A stretch of 64,000 nt of DNA from CAXXOK01 sp963663285 (GCA_963663285.2 CAXXNI010000002.1:1426001-1490000); one strand, 5' to 3'. Positions 49,021 through 58,740 are shown, counted from the stretch's first letter. Numbers and translations are program-made. The notes: generated by a model not told the origin, from the letters alone.

Positions 49021-51111
49021 TTAGACGTACATCAGAATATCCTGATAGGTGGGCATCGGCCAATACTTCTTGGCAACCATGCCTTCCAGGGTATCCGAAG
49101 CCTTGCGGACTTCTTCCATCGCAGTGATGATGGAATCGCGGGAGTAGGTCGCCTGAGCGAGCATATCCGCATCCGCATCCTGGCTGGCGATCGCCTTATC
49201 CAGTGCATCAATTGCGCTGTACAGGGCAGCCGTCTGCTCGCTGAGCTTGTTCAGCAGCGCCGTTTCGGTTTCCATGGAGATGGAAGCGATAACGCTCTTC
49301 TTGAGTTCCGCCTCTTTGGCGACTTCGTTGGTGAACTCAAGCGCAGCAGGCAGGATCATATTACGCGCCATACCAGCCATGCACTCCGCCTCGATGTTGA
49401 TCACCTTGACGTAGTTTTCCAGCTTGATTTCGTAGCGGCTGTGTACTTCCGGCTTGGAGAACACGCCATGCTTTACGAACAGTGCAACGTTCTTGTCGGC
49501 AATGTAGTACGGCATTGCATCCACAGTGGTCTTGAGGTTGAGCAAGCCGCGTTTTTCGGCTTCTTCCACCCAAGCGGGATCATAGCCGTTGCCATTGAAT
49601 ACAATGCGCTTATGCTCGCGAATCACGCGGCGAATGAGCGCGTTGAGGGCGGAAGTGAAATCATCCGCTTTTTCCAGCTCATCGGCGAAATTGCCAAGGC
49701 TCTCGGCAATGATGGTGTTGAGCACCACGTTGGGGCCGCTGATCGACTGCGAGCTGCCCAGGCTACGGAACTCGAACTTGTTGCCGGTGAAGGCAAAGGG
49801 AGAAGTACGGTTACGGTCTGTAACATCCTTGGGGAATTCCGGCAGGATGTCCACGCCCAGCAGCATAGACTCACGTTCGCGGGTCTGATAAGCGCTTTCG
49901 CTGATGATCGATTCGATTACAGCGTTGAGCTCATCGCCCAGGAAGATGCTGATAATCGCCGGCGGGGCTTCGTTGGCACCCAGGCGGTGATCGTTGCCCG
50001 CATAGGCAATTGCCACACGGAGCAGATCCTGATAATTATCCACAGCTTCGAGCACAGCACTGAGGAACAGCAGGAACTGCGCGTTTTCGCTGGGGGTATC
50101 GCCCGGCTCCAACAGGTTCATACCGGTGTTGGTGGACATGGCGAAGTTGTTATGCTTGCCGCTGCCGTTAATGCCGGCGAACGGTTTTTCGTGAACCAGG
50201 CAAACCAGATCATGCTTGTCGGCAATGCGCTTCATCACTTCCATGGTCAGCTGGTTGTGGTCAGCAGCGATGTTAACGGTGCTGAATACCGGCGCCATTT
50301 CATGCTGGGCGGGAGCCACTTCGTTATGCTGGGTCTTGGCGTATACGCCCAGTTTCCACAGCTCTTCGTTCAGGTCCTTCATGAAGGCCAAAACGCGGGG
50401 GCGGATCGCGCCGAAGTAATGATCGTCCAGTTCCTGCCCCTTCGGAGGCTTTGCGCCAAACAGGGTGCGGCCGGTGCTGATAAGGTCCGGACGCTTTTTA
50501 TAGTCTTCTTTGTCAATCAGGAAGTATTCCTGCTCGGGGCCGACCGTGGGGTACACACGCTTTACGTCTTCATTGCCGAACAGTTTCAGCACGCGCAGCG
50601 CCTGTTTGTCCAGTGCCTGCATAGAGCGGAGCAACGGGGTTTTTTTGTCCAGTGCTTCGCCGCCGTAGCTGCAGAAAGCGGTGGGGATGCACAGCGTGCC
50701 TTCTTTGATGAAAGCGAAGCTGGTCGGGTCCCAAGCTGTGTAGCCGCGGGCTTCAAACGTAGCGCGAAGGCCGCCGCTGGGGAAAGAGCTGGCGTCAGGT
50801 TCGCCCTGCACAAGCTCCTTACCGCTGAACTCAAGCTGTACACTTCCATCGCCCCGGGGTTTGATGAAAGAATCGTGCTTTTCAGCCGTAATGCCGGTCA
50901 TCGGCTGGAACCAATGGGTGTAATGTGTTGCGCCCAGTTCCAGTGCCCAGTCCTTCATGGCGTTAGCGACTACGCCCGCGACCGCCGGATCAAGCGAGCG
51001 TCCCTCTTCAGTCGTACGCTTGAGGGCCTTGTAGGTTTCCTTGGGTAAACGCTTTTGCATGACAGCGTCGTTAAATACTAACTCTCCAAACTTCTCGCAT
51101 GCATTGCTCAC
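49021..51111 (-). CDS. glnN: Glutamine synthetase type III
   Basis: The protein has 696 residues, the length of GSIII (GSI has about 450). The GTG start has AGGAGGG nine bases before it. Catalytic-domain motifs include VGPEQEYFLIDKE, AKTQHNEVAPAQHEMAPVF, the NAGINGSGKHNNFAMST-like loop (seen as KPFAGINGSGKHNNFAMSTNTG) and GNDHRLGANEAPPAI. The C-terminal region with NGNGYDPAWVEEAEKRGLLNLKTT is specific for GSIII. It assimilates ammonia into glutamine. It precedes the amt-PII gene on the same strand. Confidence 0.95.
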   Translation of the reverse strand: MSNACEKFGELVFNDAVMQKRLPKETYKALKRTTEEGRSLDPAVAGVVANAMKDWALELGATHYTHWFQPMTGITAEKHDSFIKPRGDGSVQLEFSGKELVQGEPDASSFPSGGLRATFEARGYTAWDPTSFAFIKEGTLCIPTAFCSYGGEALDKKTPLLRSMQALDKQALRVLKLFGNEDVKRVYPTVGPEQEYFLIDKEDYKKRPDLISTGRTLFGAKPPKGQELDDHYFGAIRPRVLAFMKDLNEELWKLGVYAKTQHNEVAPAQHEMAPVFSTVNIAADHNQLTMEVMKRIADKHDLVCLVHEKPFAGINGSGKHNNFAMSTNTGMNLLEPGDTPSENAQFLLFLSAVLEAVDNYQDLLRVAIAYAGNDHRLGANEAPPAIISIFLGDELNAVIESIISESAYQTRERESMLLGVDILPEFPKDVTDRNRTSPFAFTGNKFEFRSLGSSQSISGPNVVLNTIIAESLGNFADELEKADDFTSALNALIRRVIREHKRIVFNGNGYDPAWVEEAEKRGLLNLKTTVDAMPYYIADKNVALFVKHGVFSKPEVHSRYEIKLENYVKVINIEAECMAGMARNMILPAALEFTNEVAKEAELKKSVIASISMETETALLNKLSEQTAALYSAIDALDKAIASQDADADMLAQATYSRDSIITAMEEVRKASDTLEGMVAKKYWPMPTYQDILMYV

Positions 51112-51246
51112 GTAGCTGTCCCTCCTGTGATTATTGGCCTTTCTCTAAGTGCCTTTATATACGAGAACGGCGCTGACGGATCATTTAATAATCCCAGCGC
51201 CGTTGCTGTATGGTGGGAGTATACATTGCCTTCAAAAAAGTGTCAA
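51112..51246 (-). promoter_or_regulatory. glnN promoter and leader hairpin
   Basis: TTGACA (51241-51246), a 17-base spacer and TATACT (51218-51223) on the minus strand give a near-consensus promoter. The roughly 100-base leader contains a 10-bp stem AACGGCGCTG/CAGCGCCGTT (51166-51204) with an inner GGAT/ATCC, beginning a few bases after the expected start point. There is no T run behind it, so it is not a terminator. It may stabilise the message or bind a regulator. Confidence 0.7.
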
Positions 51247-51324
51247 GTCTATTCCTGTATTTCGGATGTATTTATTTGTTTCATATATTACCAACCCGTT
51301 GGTATGCAAGGGTTACAGCCACTT

Positions 51325-53052
51325 TTACGGCTGTGTGGACGCTTCCGGGGTAACCGTCGCATCCGCTTGATCGTTCGTGTTTTCGGGCGTCGGGGTTGCT
51401 TCGGCCGTATCCGACGCATCGCTCGTTTGCACCGAAGGTAGCCCGATGTATGGCAGTAATATCAGGCCGCCGCGTACAGCCGCCTGCCCAAGCATAGCTT
51501 CAAAATCCGCAACATCCATGTCAGCAAGGGACTGCGCCGTATCCGTATCCACGGCTTGCGGCGTCCACATACTGGTTGTTTTGCCGGAGAAGGTAATTGT
51601 AACTGTTTGGGCCTGTTCTTCGCCGGAAAGCACCAGTGACAAATCCAGCGCTGTGGAGGCGTTCTTTGCCTGCCCGCTGCTGCATATGGTTTGCAGCGTC
51701 GCTGTAAACGGCGTAAATACTACATACGAAGCCTGTTGCTCTACGGTCGGTGTTTGCGCATCGTCATTCGTATTTTCCGGCGTATACTCGGGCGCAAGCG
51801 TCAGCTCAATATTGCGCTGTAGAAAATCCTTGCCCAGTTCATCCGTTCCGGTTGTAAGCGCGCTGCTTACCGTAAACGCCGCCGAAAATGTCCGCGCTGT
51901 GTTTGCCGTTTCATCCTCGCTCACGCTAAAGGCTTCTGCGCCCGTCGGTTCCCGCAGCACTGTACCCTGATATACCTTTGTGCCGGTAAACGTATCGTAC
52001 ACCTGATAGGCAATCCGGATCTGCCGCGTTTCCCCCGCCAGCTCAATCGTATTGGTCTGTGGCAGGTCGCCTTCACCCGGAATCCGTTGATAAGTCAGTG
52101 TTGCGGCGCCACCTTCGCTATCGTAAAATGGCAGAGAGAGCGTAAGCCCCAACGTGTCGCCCATTAGGCTGACGGTGCGGGAAAGCGTTACCTCCCCGTT
52201 CAGCGGCAGTTCGTCGATCGCAAAGAAATAATAATTCTGTTGCTCCGGGTTCAGGTATAATTGTACATCCTCATCGGGCAGTATCTGGGCGAGCACTTCC
52301 AGCAGTTCGTCATCCCCCAGCAAATCCAGCACCATTTGCTTCAGCTGCGCTTTCAGCGCCGAAGCCGGAATGCTGTAATCAATCACCATTGTGGTCGTAC
52401 CGTCATCCGTTTTCCCCAGAATCGGTGCTTGGCGGTAACTTTCCAGCCACAGGTCGATCTTGGTTGCATACGGATCGAGTAATTCTTCCCAGCTAAAATT
52501 CCCGGCATCCAGCGATGTACCCAGCGCGCCGGCCATAAAAGTGGCGATTCCAGGCAATGCCGATTGGTCAAGCATAGCGGTTGCTTCCGTGCCGAGTGCA
52601 CTCATTACCGAGGTTTGTCCATCCGCAGTATCCGTCTGTGCCGCGCCCTGCCGCAGAATATACCACCCATCCCCCAGCAGCGAGCTTTGCAGCGCCGCCA
52701 ACCCGGACGATAGGGATAGCTCCGCCGTCGCCAACTTTTTTTCACTATCTGTTAAAGCAAACGTCAGGCGGTTTTCCGCAGGCGTTTGTGTCGCCGTATC
52801 TTCCCGTGTGTAGATATAGGTCATATCCACTGTAAGCGGTTTAATGGTCGTCAGCGCATCGCTCTCACGCCCGGTATTCGCGGTCGATTCAAGGGTCAGC
52901 GTACCTGTAAAACCGCTGCCCGCCTGCAATTGCTTCACCAATTTCTCTTCAACTGTATAGTCCAAATCGGCAGCCGTTTCCGCCACCGCGCAGGAAAACA
53001 AAAGGCTCAACGTTAACAGGCAGGTAAGCAGACGCATTGCGGTGTTTTTCAT
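51325..53052 (-). CDS. Large secreted protein of unknown function, copy B
   Basis: The protein has 575 residues. The ATG at 53052 (MKNTAMRLL) follows AAGGAGGGG; an earlier start lacks a site. A signal peptide ends at CAVAETAA (about residue 25). The mature part is a series of beta-rich segments with many Thr/Asp/Gln (GFTGTLTLESTANTGRESDALTTIKPLTVDMTYIYT...), ends in a Thr/Pro/Glu-rich tail and has no membrane anchor or catalytic motif. It is similar in size and plan to its neighbour at 53098, from which 45 bases separate it. Neither is recognised as a known family. Confidence 0.75.
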   Translation of the reverse strand: MKNTAMRLLTCLLTLSLLFSCAVAETAADLDYTVEEKLVKQLQAGSGFTGTLTLESTANTGRESDALTTIKPLTVDMTYIYTREDTATQTPAENRLTFALTDSEKKLATAELSLSSGLAALQSSLLGDGWYILRQGAAQTDTADGQTSVMSALGTEATAMLDQSALPGIATFMAGALGTSLDAGNFSWEELLDPYATKIDLWLESYRQAPILGKTDDGTTTMVIDYSIPASALKAQLKQMVLDLLGDDELLEVLAQILPDEDVQLYLNPEQQNYYFFAIDELPLNGEVTLSRTVSLMGDTLGLTLSLPFYDSEGGAATLTYQRIPGEGDLPQTNTIELAGETRQIRIAYQVYDTFTGTKVYQGTVLREPTGAEAFSVSEDETANTARTFSAAFTVSSALTTGTDELGKDFLQRNIELTLAPEYTPENTNDDAQTPTVEQQASYVVFTPFTATLQTICSSGQAKNASTALDLSLVLSGEEQAQTVTITFSGKTTSMWTPQAVDTDTAQSLADMDVADFEAMLGQAAVRGGLILLPYIGLPSVQTSDASDTAEATPTPENTNDQADATVTPEASTQP

Positions 53053-53097
53053 GGTGCCCCTCCTTAGTCCCATCGGCACTGCCGATGGACGGCCGTA

Positions 53098-54834
53098 TTA
53101 CAGTTCGTCCAGCAACGCCAGAAACGCGGCATAATCCGTATCGGTCATTCCATCTTGCAGCAGCGCGGCGTCATCTTCGGGTAGATTGGCGATGGCAAGG
53201 ATCAGCCGGCCCGCCAGATTCTGCGCTGCTTCCGTCAGCAACAGCTGTACCGTATCTGCATTAGCCTTGTCCAAATCGATGGTTTGCAGTGACTCCGTTT
53301 TGGAAAAGGTCGTAAGCCCCGTCGGTGCGGAGCCAACCAGGTAAGGCGAGCTGTCCTCCTGGGTTTCCGTTTGAGAAGCGGTGCTGATTTCCGCAGCCAT
53401 CTGCTCCAGTGAGCTGACAGGCGTAGCCGTTTCATCCACCATTTCCCCATCCGTTTCTGTTTCCGGTGAAATGATGCTGACCACTACGCCGCCGGTTGTG
53501 TCCGTATCCTCTGTGTTATCGCTGGATTCTGCCTTTGCCGTAGCTTCGGCTGCATCGGCTGCTAGCGTCCAAGCCAGCTCACGTTCCACGGTTTTATCCG
53601 TCAGCGTTTGGTAAACCACCGTACCGGAAACCGTGTTTTCGCCATTCCTTGGGGTAAACAGTAAATCAACGGTTGTATTTGTCGTTTTTTTCTGCGTATC
53701 ACTGCTGACTGTCTGGGCAATCACACTGCTCAGCGACCCCTGACAGGTCATAGCATCGTCTGCGTCCACCGCGCCGGAAAGCGCAATGGTTTCAGTGTCT
53801 TTATCGGTAATACGGATGCGTTTGAGCGTTGTTGTGGCTTCCAGATCGATACTATATTGATCGCTCCTGCTGGTTTGCGTACAAATGGCTTCGATAATCC
53901 TGCTGTCACGTTTGCCGGAGCTTTTTGAAATTTCATATTTATAGGTATCCTTGCGCTCAATACCATCGGTGGTAAAGGCCCATTGGAATGCCAGCGCGCG
54001 GCGTATGCCATCCGCGCCGTATACATTTCCCTTCATATATACGCATATATCCTGATCATCGGCATTGCGGTACAGCGCGACCACAAAGCCCTTGGCAAAC
54101 GTCATTTCCGCGATCTCCGCGCGGTAGGTATCGTCCATTCCGCAGGAAAGTACCGCGCGCAGTTCGGGCAGCAGACTTTCACTTTGTTCTGCTGTCAGGC
54201 GGGCTACACGGCTCCATTTCCCTCGACCGATATTCTTAATCGAATAATTAGCTGATTTCTCGGTGGCATATTCCTGTATGCCATCCGTTAATTCCTGATA
54301 ACAAGCCTGCAATTCCTCAATCGCGTTCAGCAGGGAAAAAGCCTGTGCCACATCTGAATCATTTACGGTTTCCGCATCTTCTTCCTCCGCATTCGCTTCG
54401 GGCTCCTCCGCCGCTTCGTTCCCCGTGAAGGAAGATAGTACATCCATCGGTGATCCGTTTGTAGCGGTCAACATGCGGTCGGGCAGAAGCGATGTGGTCA
54501 GCGTATAAGCACCATCCGCCGCCTGTTCGCTCCAGTCCATCAGCGATGTACCGTCTACGGCGATTTGCGCATCCGTCTGGCTGCTTTCGCCAGTATCCTT
54601 CACATTCGCATCGATCGTAACGTGGGATAAAACACCATTGAGCAGCGTTAGCGTATCATCGGTAAACGGAAGCAAGGTGTTTACCGTAAGCGTCGCCGAA
54701 AACCGGAGTGCATCTCTGCCTATCAGCCAGCGCGAAAGCGTACTGTCCAGTGCCGCCATATCCGCTTGTGCGGGCCAGCAGCATGCCAATGCAAGCAATA
54801 GGACAAGTCCGAAAGCCATTAACCGTCTGCTCAA
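53098..54834 (-). CDS. Large secreted protein of unknown function, copy A
   Basis: The protein has 578 residues. It starts at a TTG that overlaps the dus stop (TTGA), with GGGGGAGG just upstream. The signal peptide is LMAFGLVLLLALACCWPAQA. The N-terminus of the mature chain (LDSTLSRWLIGRDALRFSATLTVNTLLPFTDDTLTLLNGVLSHVTIDANVKDTG) recalls copy B (EEKLVKQLQAGSGFTGTLTLES...). An acidic run (EEPEANAEEEDAETVND) lies near residue 145. No enzyme motif is visible. The fourth gene of the operon is its paralogue, suggesting an old duplication. Confidence 0.75.
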   Translation of the reverse strand: MSRRLMAFGLVLLLALACCWPAQADMAALDSTLSRWLIGRDALRFSATLTVNTLLPFTDDTLTLLNGVLSHVTIDANVKDTGESSQTDAQIAVDGTSLMDWSEQAADGAYTLTTSLLPDRMLTATNGSPMDVLSSFTGNEAAEEPEANAEEEDAETVNDSDVAQAFSLLNAIEELQACYQELTDGIQEYATEKSANYSIKNIGRGKWSRVARLTAEQSESLLPELRAVLSCGMDDTYRAEIAEMTFAKGFVVALYRNADDQDICVYMKGNVYGADGIRRALAFQWAFTTDGIERKDTYKYEISKSSGKRDSRIIEAICTQTSRSDQYSIDLEATTTLKRIRITDKDTETIALSGAVDADDAMTCQGSLSSVIAQTVSSDTQKKTTNTTVDLLFTPRNGENTVSGTVVYQTLTDKTVERELAWTLAADAAEATAKAESSDNTEDTDTTGGVVVSIISPETETDGEMVDETATPVSSLEQMAAEISTASQTETQEDSSPYLVGSAPTGLTTFSKTESLQTIDLDKANADTVQLLLTEAAQNLAGRLILAIANLPEDDAALLQDGMTDTDYAAFLALLDEL

Positions 54835-55868
54835 TGTTCCTCCCCCTGTTCCTGATCCATAAACAGTGTTGTCAGCAATGCTTTTTGTTCTGCGGCTGTC
54901 GATGCGGTGTTAAGCGAACGGCGCATCGCCGCCGCCCCCCGCAAACCGCTGATATAATGCCCAATATGTGTACGCATTTCGCGAACGGCGACCTTTTCCC
55001 CTTTGTGGGCGACCATTAAATCGATATGCTCCAGCGCCAGCGCCAGTTTTTCTTCCGCTGTTACAGCCGTTACCGGCTGCCCCGTCAGTATAGCGCTAAC
55101 CTGCGCAAACAGCCACGGATTTCCCATAGCGCCGCGCCCGATGAGCAGACCGCTGCACCCCGATTGTTCCATTGCGCGTACGGCATCCTGCGGGGTAAAA
55201 ACATCGCCGTTGGCTAATACCGGAATCTTCACACGGCTTGCCACCGCGGCAATCGCCGTATAATCCGCCTGCCCGGAATACATTTGCGCGCGTGTACGGC
55301 CATGTATAGCCACCCATTGCAGCCCGGCCGCTTCTGCCGCCTGTACAAGCTGCAAAGCGTTCATGCTTTGCTCGTCGTACCCAAGGCGGGTTTTCATCGT
55401 CACAGGCAACGAACTATGGTTTTTTACCGTCTGCATGATCTTAGCCGCCAGCTCCGGCGTACGCAGCAGCGCGCTGCCCTCACCGGAGGTCGTAACTTTA
55501 CGCGCGGGGCAACCCATGTTGATATCAACAGAACAAAACCGCCCCATTTCGCAGGCGCGCGCAGCCGCTTCACCCATAACAACCGGGTCTTTCCCGAATA
55601 ACTGTATTGCGGTGTTATATTCCTGCGGTGCGGTTTCCAGCAGTTGCAGGTAAGCGGGATTGTCCCGCTTGGCACACATCCAGCCTACCGCGCTGATCAT
55701 TTCCGTACAGGCATACTGCGCACCAAACCGGTAGCACAGCACGCGCATGGGCATATCCGTTACCCCCGCCATGGGCGCAAGGCCAATGAGCGGCGGTGAT
55801 TCTGCTGTTTTCTGCTGCAGGTTCCGGGAAGGCGGTGCAGTAACCACCTTCTGCTCCATCACGCTCAT
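54831..55868 (-). CDS. dus: tRNA-dihydrouridine synthase
   Basis: The protein has 345 residues. The FMN-dependent barrel has LAPMAGVTDMPMRVLCYRFGAQYACTEMISAVG, DINMGCPARKVTTSGEGSALLRTPELA with the catalytic Cys, PVTMKTRLGYD, WVAIHGRTRAQMYSGQADYTAI and PVLANGDVFTPQDAVRAMEQSGCSGLLIGRGAMGNPWLF, which together are unmistakable Dus. It reduces uridine in tRNA D-loops. The start overlaps the stop of the GH127-like gene (ATGA). Confidence 0.95.
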   Translation of the reverse strand: MSVMEQKVVTAPPSRNLQQKTAESPPLIGLAPMAGVTDMPMRVLCYRFGAQYACTEMISAVGWMCAKRDNPAYLQLLETAPQEYNTAIQLFGKDPVVMGEAAARACEMGRFCSVDINMGCPARKVTTSGEGSALLRTPELAAKIMQTVKNHSSLPVTMKTRLGYDEQSMNALQLVQAAEAAGLQWVAIHGRTRAQMYSGQADYTAIAAVASRVKIPVLANGDVFTPQDAVRAMEQSGCSGLLIGRGAMGNPWLFAQVSAILTGQPVTAVTAEEKLALALEHIDLMVAHKGEKVAVREMRTHIGHYISGLRGAAAMRRSLNTASTAAEQKALLTTLFMDQEQGEEH

Positions 55869-57526
55869 GCCAGATGGGACGCGCGCGGGAAGGCGGCAAT
55901 ATGCCCCATCGTAGCCGCAAACGGAAGCAAGGTAAGCTCGTACACCTCATTCATTCCACAGCTCTGCGGCGGTGGTTGGATGATACCGCTGCGCACCTGC
56001 CAACGCGGCGCAACGCTCGCATCCACCTTTACATGCGGTTTGCCCTGCTCCCAGGTAACTGTCGGCTCTGCCTCTTCATCCAGCGCATACTGCCATGCCG
56101 CACTCTCATCCGGCAGGGGCAGCGCCATCAGGTAGGGACCGCAGTAGACGCTGGCGCTTCCACGGAAACCATTTTCCACAAACGGACGGCAATCCAATTG
56201 CAGGGTTACGGTATCCCCGGTCGTAAATTGGCGCTTTACCACATGCAGGCTGCCGCACTCCACCTCCTGCGGTTTCCCGCCGCAGATGGACACCGTTGCG
56301 CCCTGTGCGTAGCCCGGCACATGCAACGACAAGGTAAATTCAACCGGCTGCTTGGCCTCAACCGAATACTTCAGCCCATTCCCGCCTGTTTTGCGTGCGG
56401 TAATCCGCACAGGCACGCCGTCCATGCGGGTCAGGCATGCGCCTTCATAAGGCAGCAGAACAGCCAGTTCGTTCTCGTTTTTCATCATCCAAATAGAGCG
56501 CCGTACGGCATACATTGCGCGCAGCAATGCAGCGCTCTGCTCGGATGTGGCAATCGCTGGCTGGCAGGTCGCATCGGTCGCCAGACGGTCTACAACCTGT
56601 CCACTGCACAAGCCGCCCTCCTGAAAAAGTCCGGCCAGCGCATTTTCCACAATGCGTTCCATCCGCTCCGCAAAGGATACATCCCCGCTGGCAGCCAGCA
56701 GGTCATGCAGCGTTTCAAGCTGTGCGCAAATTGTAACCAGATCGACCGCCCGCGCCGGATCGCGCCCAGCCAGATACGGGTCGGCAGAAAAAGCGCCATG
56801 CGGCATGCCATGATACCGCTGCAAGGCGGCGACGCCCGCTTTGGACGCACCCGCATCCCGGGAGGAACCGCTGTATAAAGCAAGCCCGGCAGTAATCGCC
56901 AGCGCGTCCGCCGTCAGTTTGCCGGTTCCCAGCATCCGCATGCGGCGGAAATATTGCGACGCTTCATCCACCGCGTCATCCGCTACCGGTTCCGGCACAA
57001 ACGATTTTAAAAACGGAAAGGAATGGAACATGCCGGATACATCCGGCAGCTGTGCGCGCAGGCGCTCCATGAGTGACAGCAAAAACCGCTGACCCGTGCG
57101 CCGGTAAAGTTCCATCGTAATGCGAATCGCATCCGCACCCACCGGTAAAAGAGTATATTCATCAATCGTCGGCATTGCCTCGGCAAAGTCGCGCATAGCG
57201 GCCAGCACCTGCACCATTGCTTCCTTGTCCTTTTTAGCGGAAGCAATCAGCAGTCCGGCACGCACCGCGTCCAGATAAACGCGAGGCTCCCGGGGTAAAT
57301 GCGCCGCCATCGCGGGCAAATTCGGCATCACCGGCATTTCGGTGTACTCGCCAAGTTTACTGGCCAGCACCGCATCCAGCGGCGTTTGCGCAGCCAGATC
57401 CACCGTTTGCAGTGCCTTTAACGTCAGCCGTTCCAGCGTGCCTTCCACATGGACGGCACTATCAGGCAGGGATACACAGGCGGGGTCTACCAGAGGCGCA
57501 CGGCAAAAGGAATCGTATGTGGGCAT
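55865..57526 (-). CDS. GH127/DUF1680-like protein
   Basis: The protein has 553 residues. An alpha-helical barrel-like region (about 60-330; YTLLPVGADAIRITMELYRRTGQRFLLSLMERLR, GDVSFAERMERIVENALAG) is followed by a beta-rich C-terminal half (NELAVLLPYEGACLTRMDGVPVRITARKTGGNGLKYSV... GPYLMALPLPDE). The plan is that of DUF1680 beta-L-arabinofuranosidases (GH127/146). The Cys-Cys motif near an N..R that carries the catalytic Cys in active members is not seen; the matching region reads TDATCQPAIATSEQSAALLRA. It may act on another linkage or have lost activity. It is the first gene of the operon with dus. Confidence 0.6.
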   Translation of the reverse strand: MPTYDSFCRAPLVDPACVSLPDSAVHVEGTLERLTLKALQTVDLAAQTPLDAVLASKLGEYTEMPVMPNLPAMAAHLPREPRVYLDAVRAGLLIASAKKDKEAMVQVLAAMRDFAEAMPTIDEYTLLPVGADAIRITMELYRRTGQRFLLSLMERLRAQLPDVSGMFHSFPFLKSFVPEPVADDAVDEASQYFRRMRMLGTGKLTADALAITAGLALYSGSSRDAGASKAGVAALQRYHGMPHGAFSADPYLAGRDPARAVDLVTICAQLETLHDLLAASGDVSFAERMERIVENALAGLFQEGGLCSGQVVDRLATDATCQPAIATSEQSAALLRAMYAVRRSIWMMKNENELAVLLPYEGACLTRMDGVPVRITARKTGGNGLKYSVEAKQPVEFTLSLHVPGYAQGATVSICGGKPQEVECGSLHVVKRQFTTGDTVTLQLDCRPFVENGFRGSASVYCGPYLMALPLPDESAAWQYALDEEAEPTVTWEQGKPHVKVDASVAPRWQVRSGIIQPPPQSCGMNEVYELTLLPFAATMGHIAAFPRASHLA

Positions 57527-57773
57527 TGTTCTCCATCCTTGTTGGACTGCTTTGGCGCTTCCACCGCAAAACGAACCGTTTGAAACCGGAAAACACAGCA
57601 GCCGAAATCATTGGCAATTCTACAATATTATATATCGTTTTTTGGCATCGTCAACCCTGCCGCGTCATATGCCGCAAACTGCACAGGCTCAAACCCGCGG
57701 AGTGCGCCGCTATCGACAAGCATGAGGTGAGCGTGTATAATTGGGAAATACTGATTGAGGGAGGCTGAATGCC

Positions 57774-58069
57774 ATGGTTCGCCACATTGTTATGTTCTGG
57801 CTCAAGGATAAAAACCCTAAAGTGGTCGCCGAAACCGTAACCCTGTTAAACAGCATGAAGGGGAAAATTCCGGGTATGCTTTCGCTGGATGCCGGCGCGG
57901 ATTTTGCGGGCAGCGCGCGCAGCTGCGACATCTGCCTGTGTGAGACATTTGAAACCCGCGAAGCGCTGGAAACCTACCGTACACATCGGTGCATTTGCCT
58001 GTGCAGGCACACATGCACGCCGTAATGGATCATTCCGCCAGTGCCGACTACGAGGTTGAACCCGCGTGA
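57774..58069 (+). pseudogene. Dabb-domain protein with a frameshift near its end
   Basis: From the ATG at 57774 (GGGAGG ten bases upstream) the frame VRHIVMFWLKDKNPKVVAETVTLLNSMKGKIPG... is a stress-responsive alpha/beta-barrel (Dabb) protein. At codon 72 (57987) the frame turns into a Cys-rich run and stops at 58023. In the +2 frame from 57989 the expected ending is readable (VHLPVQAHMHAVMDHSASADYEVEPA), and its TGA overlaps the start of the next gene as GTGA. A single missing base explains this. Either the gene is broken recently or the base was lost in sequencing. The whole protein would have about 98 residues. Confidence 0.75.
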
Positions 58070-58383
58070 GTACAGCCAGCCCAACCAGCGGCGGACGGCT
58101 TTGGATACGGCTGATTCGCGGGCATCGCGCCGTAGGCGACATTACCGTAGCCTGCACAGTGGATCACCCGCAGGATGCGCTGCGGGAAGCGATGTATGAG
58201 CTGGATTTAAGTATGCCTGTCTGGCTGCCGCGCCATCAGAGTGATTGGGACGCCTTCAAGCTGACCCGCTTTACTCAGGAACATTTTATGGAGTCGATTT
58301 CCTTTGACCGGATGGAAGTACATTACATCGCTCCGGATGAGGACCGCAAACCCCCGCGTTTTACCGAGACGCTGCCACGGTAG
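58066..58383 (+). CDS. Small conserved hypothetical protein
   Basis: The protein has 105 residues, and its GTG start overlaps the restored Dabb stop by four bases, which implies translational coupling. The sequence LWIRLIRGHRAVGDITVACTVDHPQDALREAMYELDLSMPVWLPRHQSDWDAFKLTRFTQEHFMESISFDRMEVHYIAPDE is a compact alpha/beta domain found in Clostridia next to housekeeping genes. Its function is unknown. No signal peptide or membrane helix is present. Confidence 0.75.
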   Translation: MSTASPTSGGRLWIRLIRGHRAVGDITVACTVDHPQDALREAMYELDLSMPVWLPRHQSDWDAFKLTRFTQEHFMESISFDRMEVHYIAPDEDRKPPRFTETLPR

Positions 58384-58404
58384 TGTCCAGGATGAAAATG
58401 TTCT

Positions 58405-58455
58405 ACAGGCATGTGTTTAAACCCTGGCAACAGGAATAAGCACATGCCTGTATTT
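58405..58455 (+). terminator. Terminator after the Dabb pair
   Basis: ACAGGCATGTG (58405-58415) pairs with CACATGCCTGT (58441-58451), followed by ATTTTG. The loop is long, 25 bases. Confidence 0.75.
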
Positions 58456-58740
58456 TGTTACGATACGGTAAGTATCAGTTCTAAAAGTGCCTGCGTTGTC
58501 CGGCTTGTCTTTCGTGCATAAAAAGAGCACTTCCGCCAGCGCATCGCGCTGCCCGGCAGAATTTACTTGATGAACAATGTAAGCAGAATAACCGTTTGGA
58601 AAAACATGCCCCCATACTACACGGCAAGGCGTTTGCTCCCTTATTTTTTACAAAATCCGCTTGTTTTTCAACGCGTATAGCACCTGCATAAAATGTTGAA
58701 AAATAGTTAGACTTCTGTCGTATTTTTTTCACACCGCTTA

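Noticed and set aside
49000..51048. Very long open frame on the plus strand opposite glnN
   Set aside because: It is the antisense shadow of the type III glutamine synthetase, which has all family motifs.
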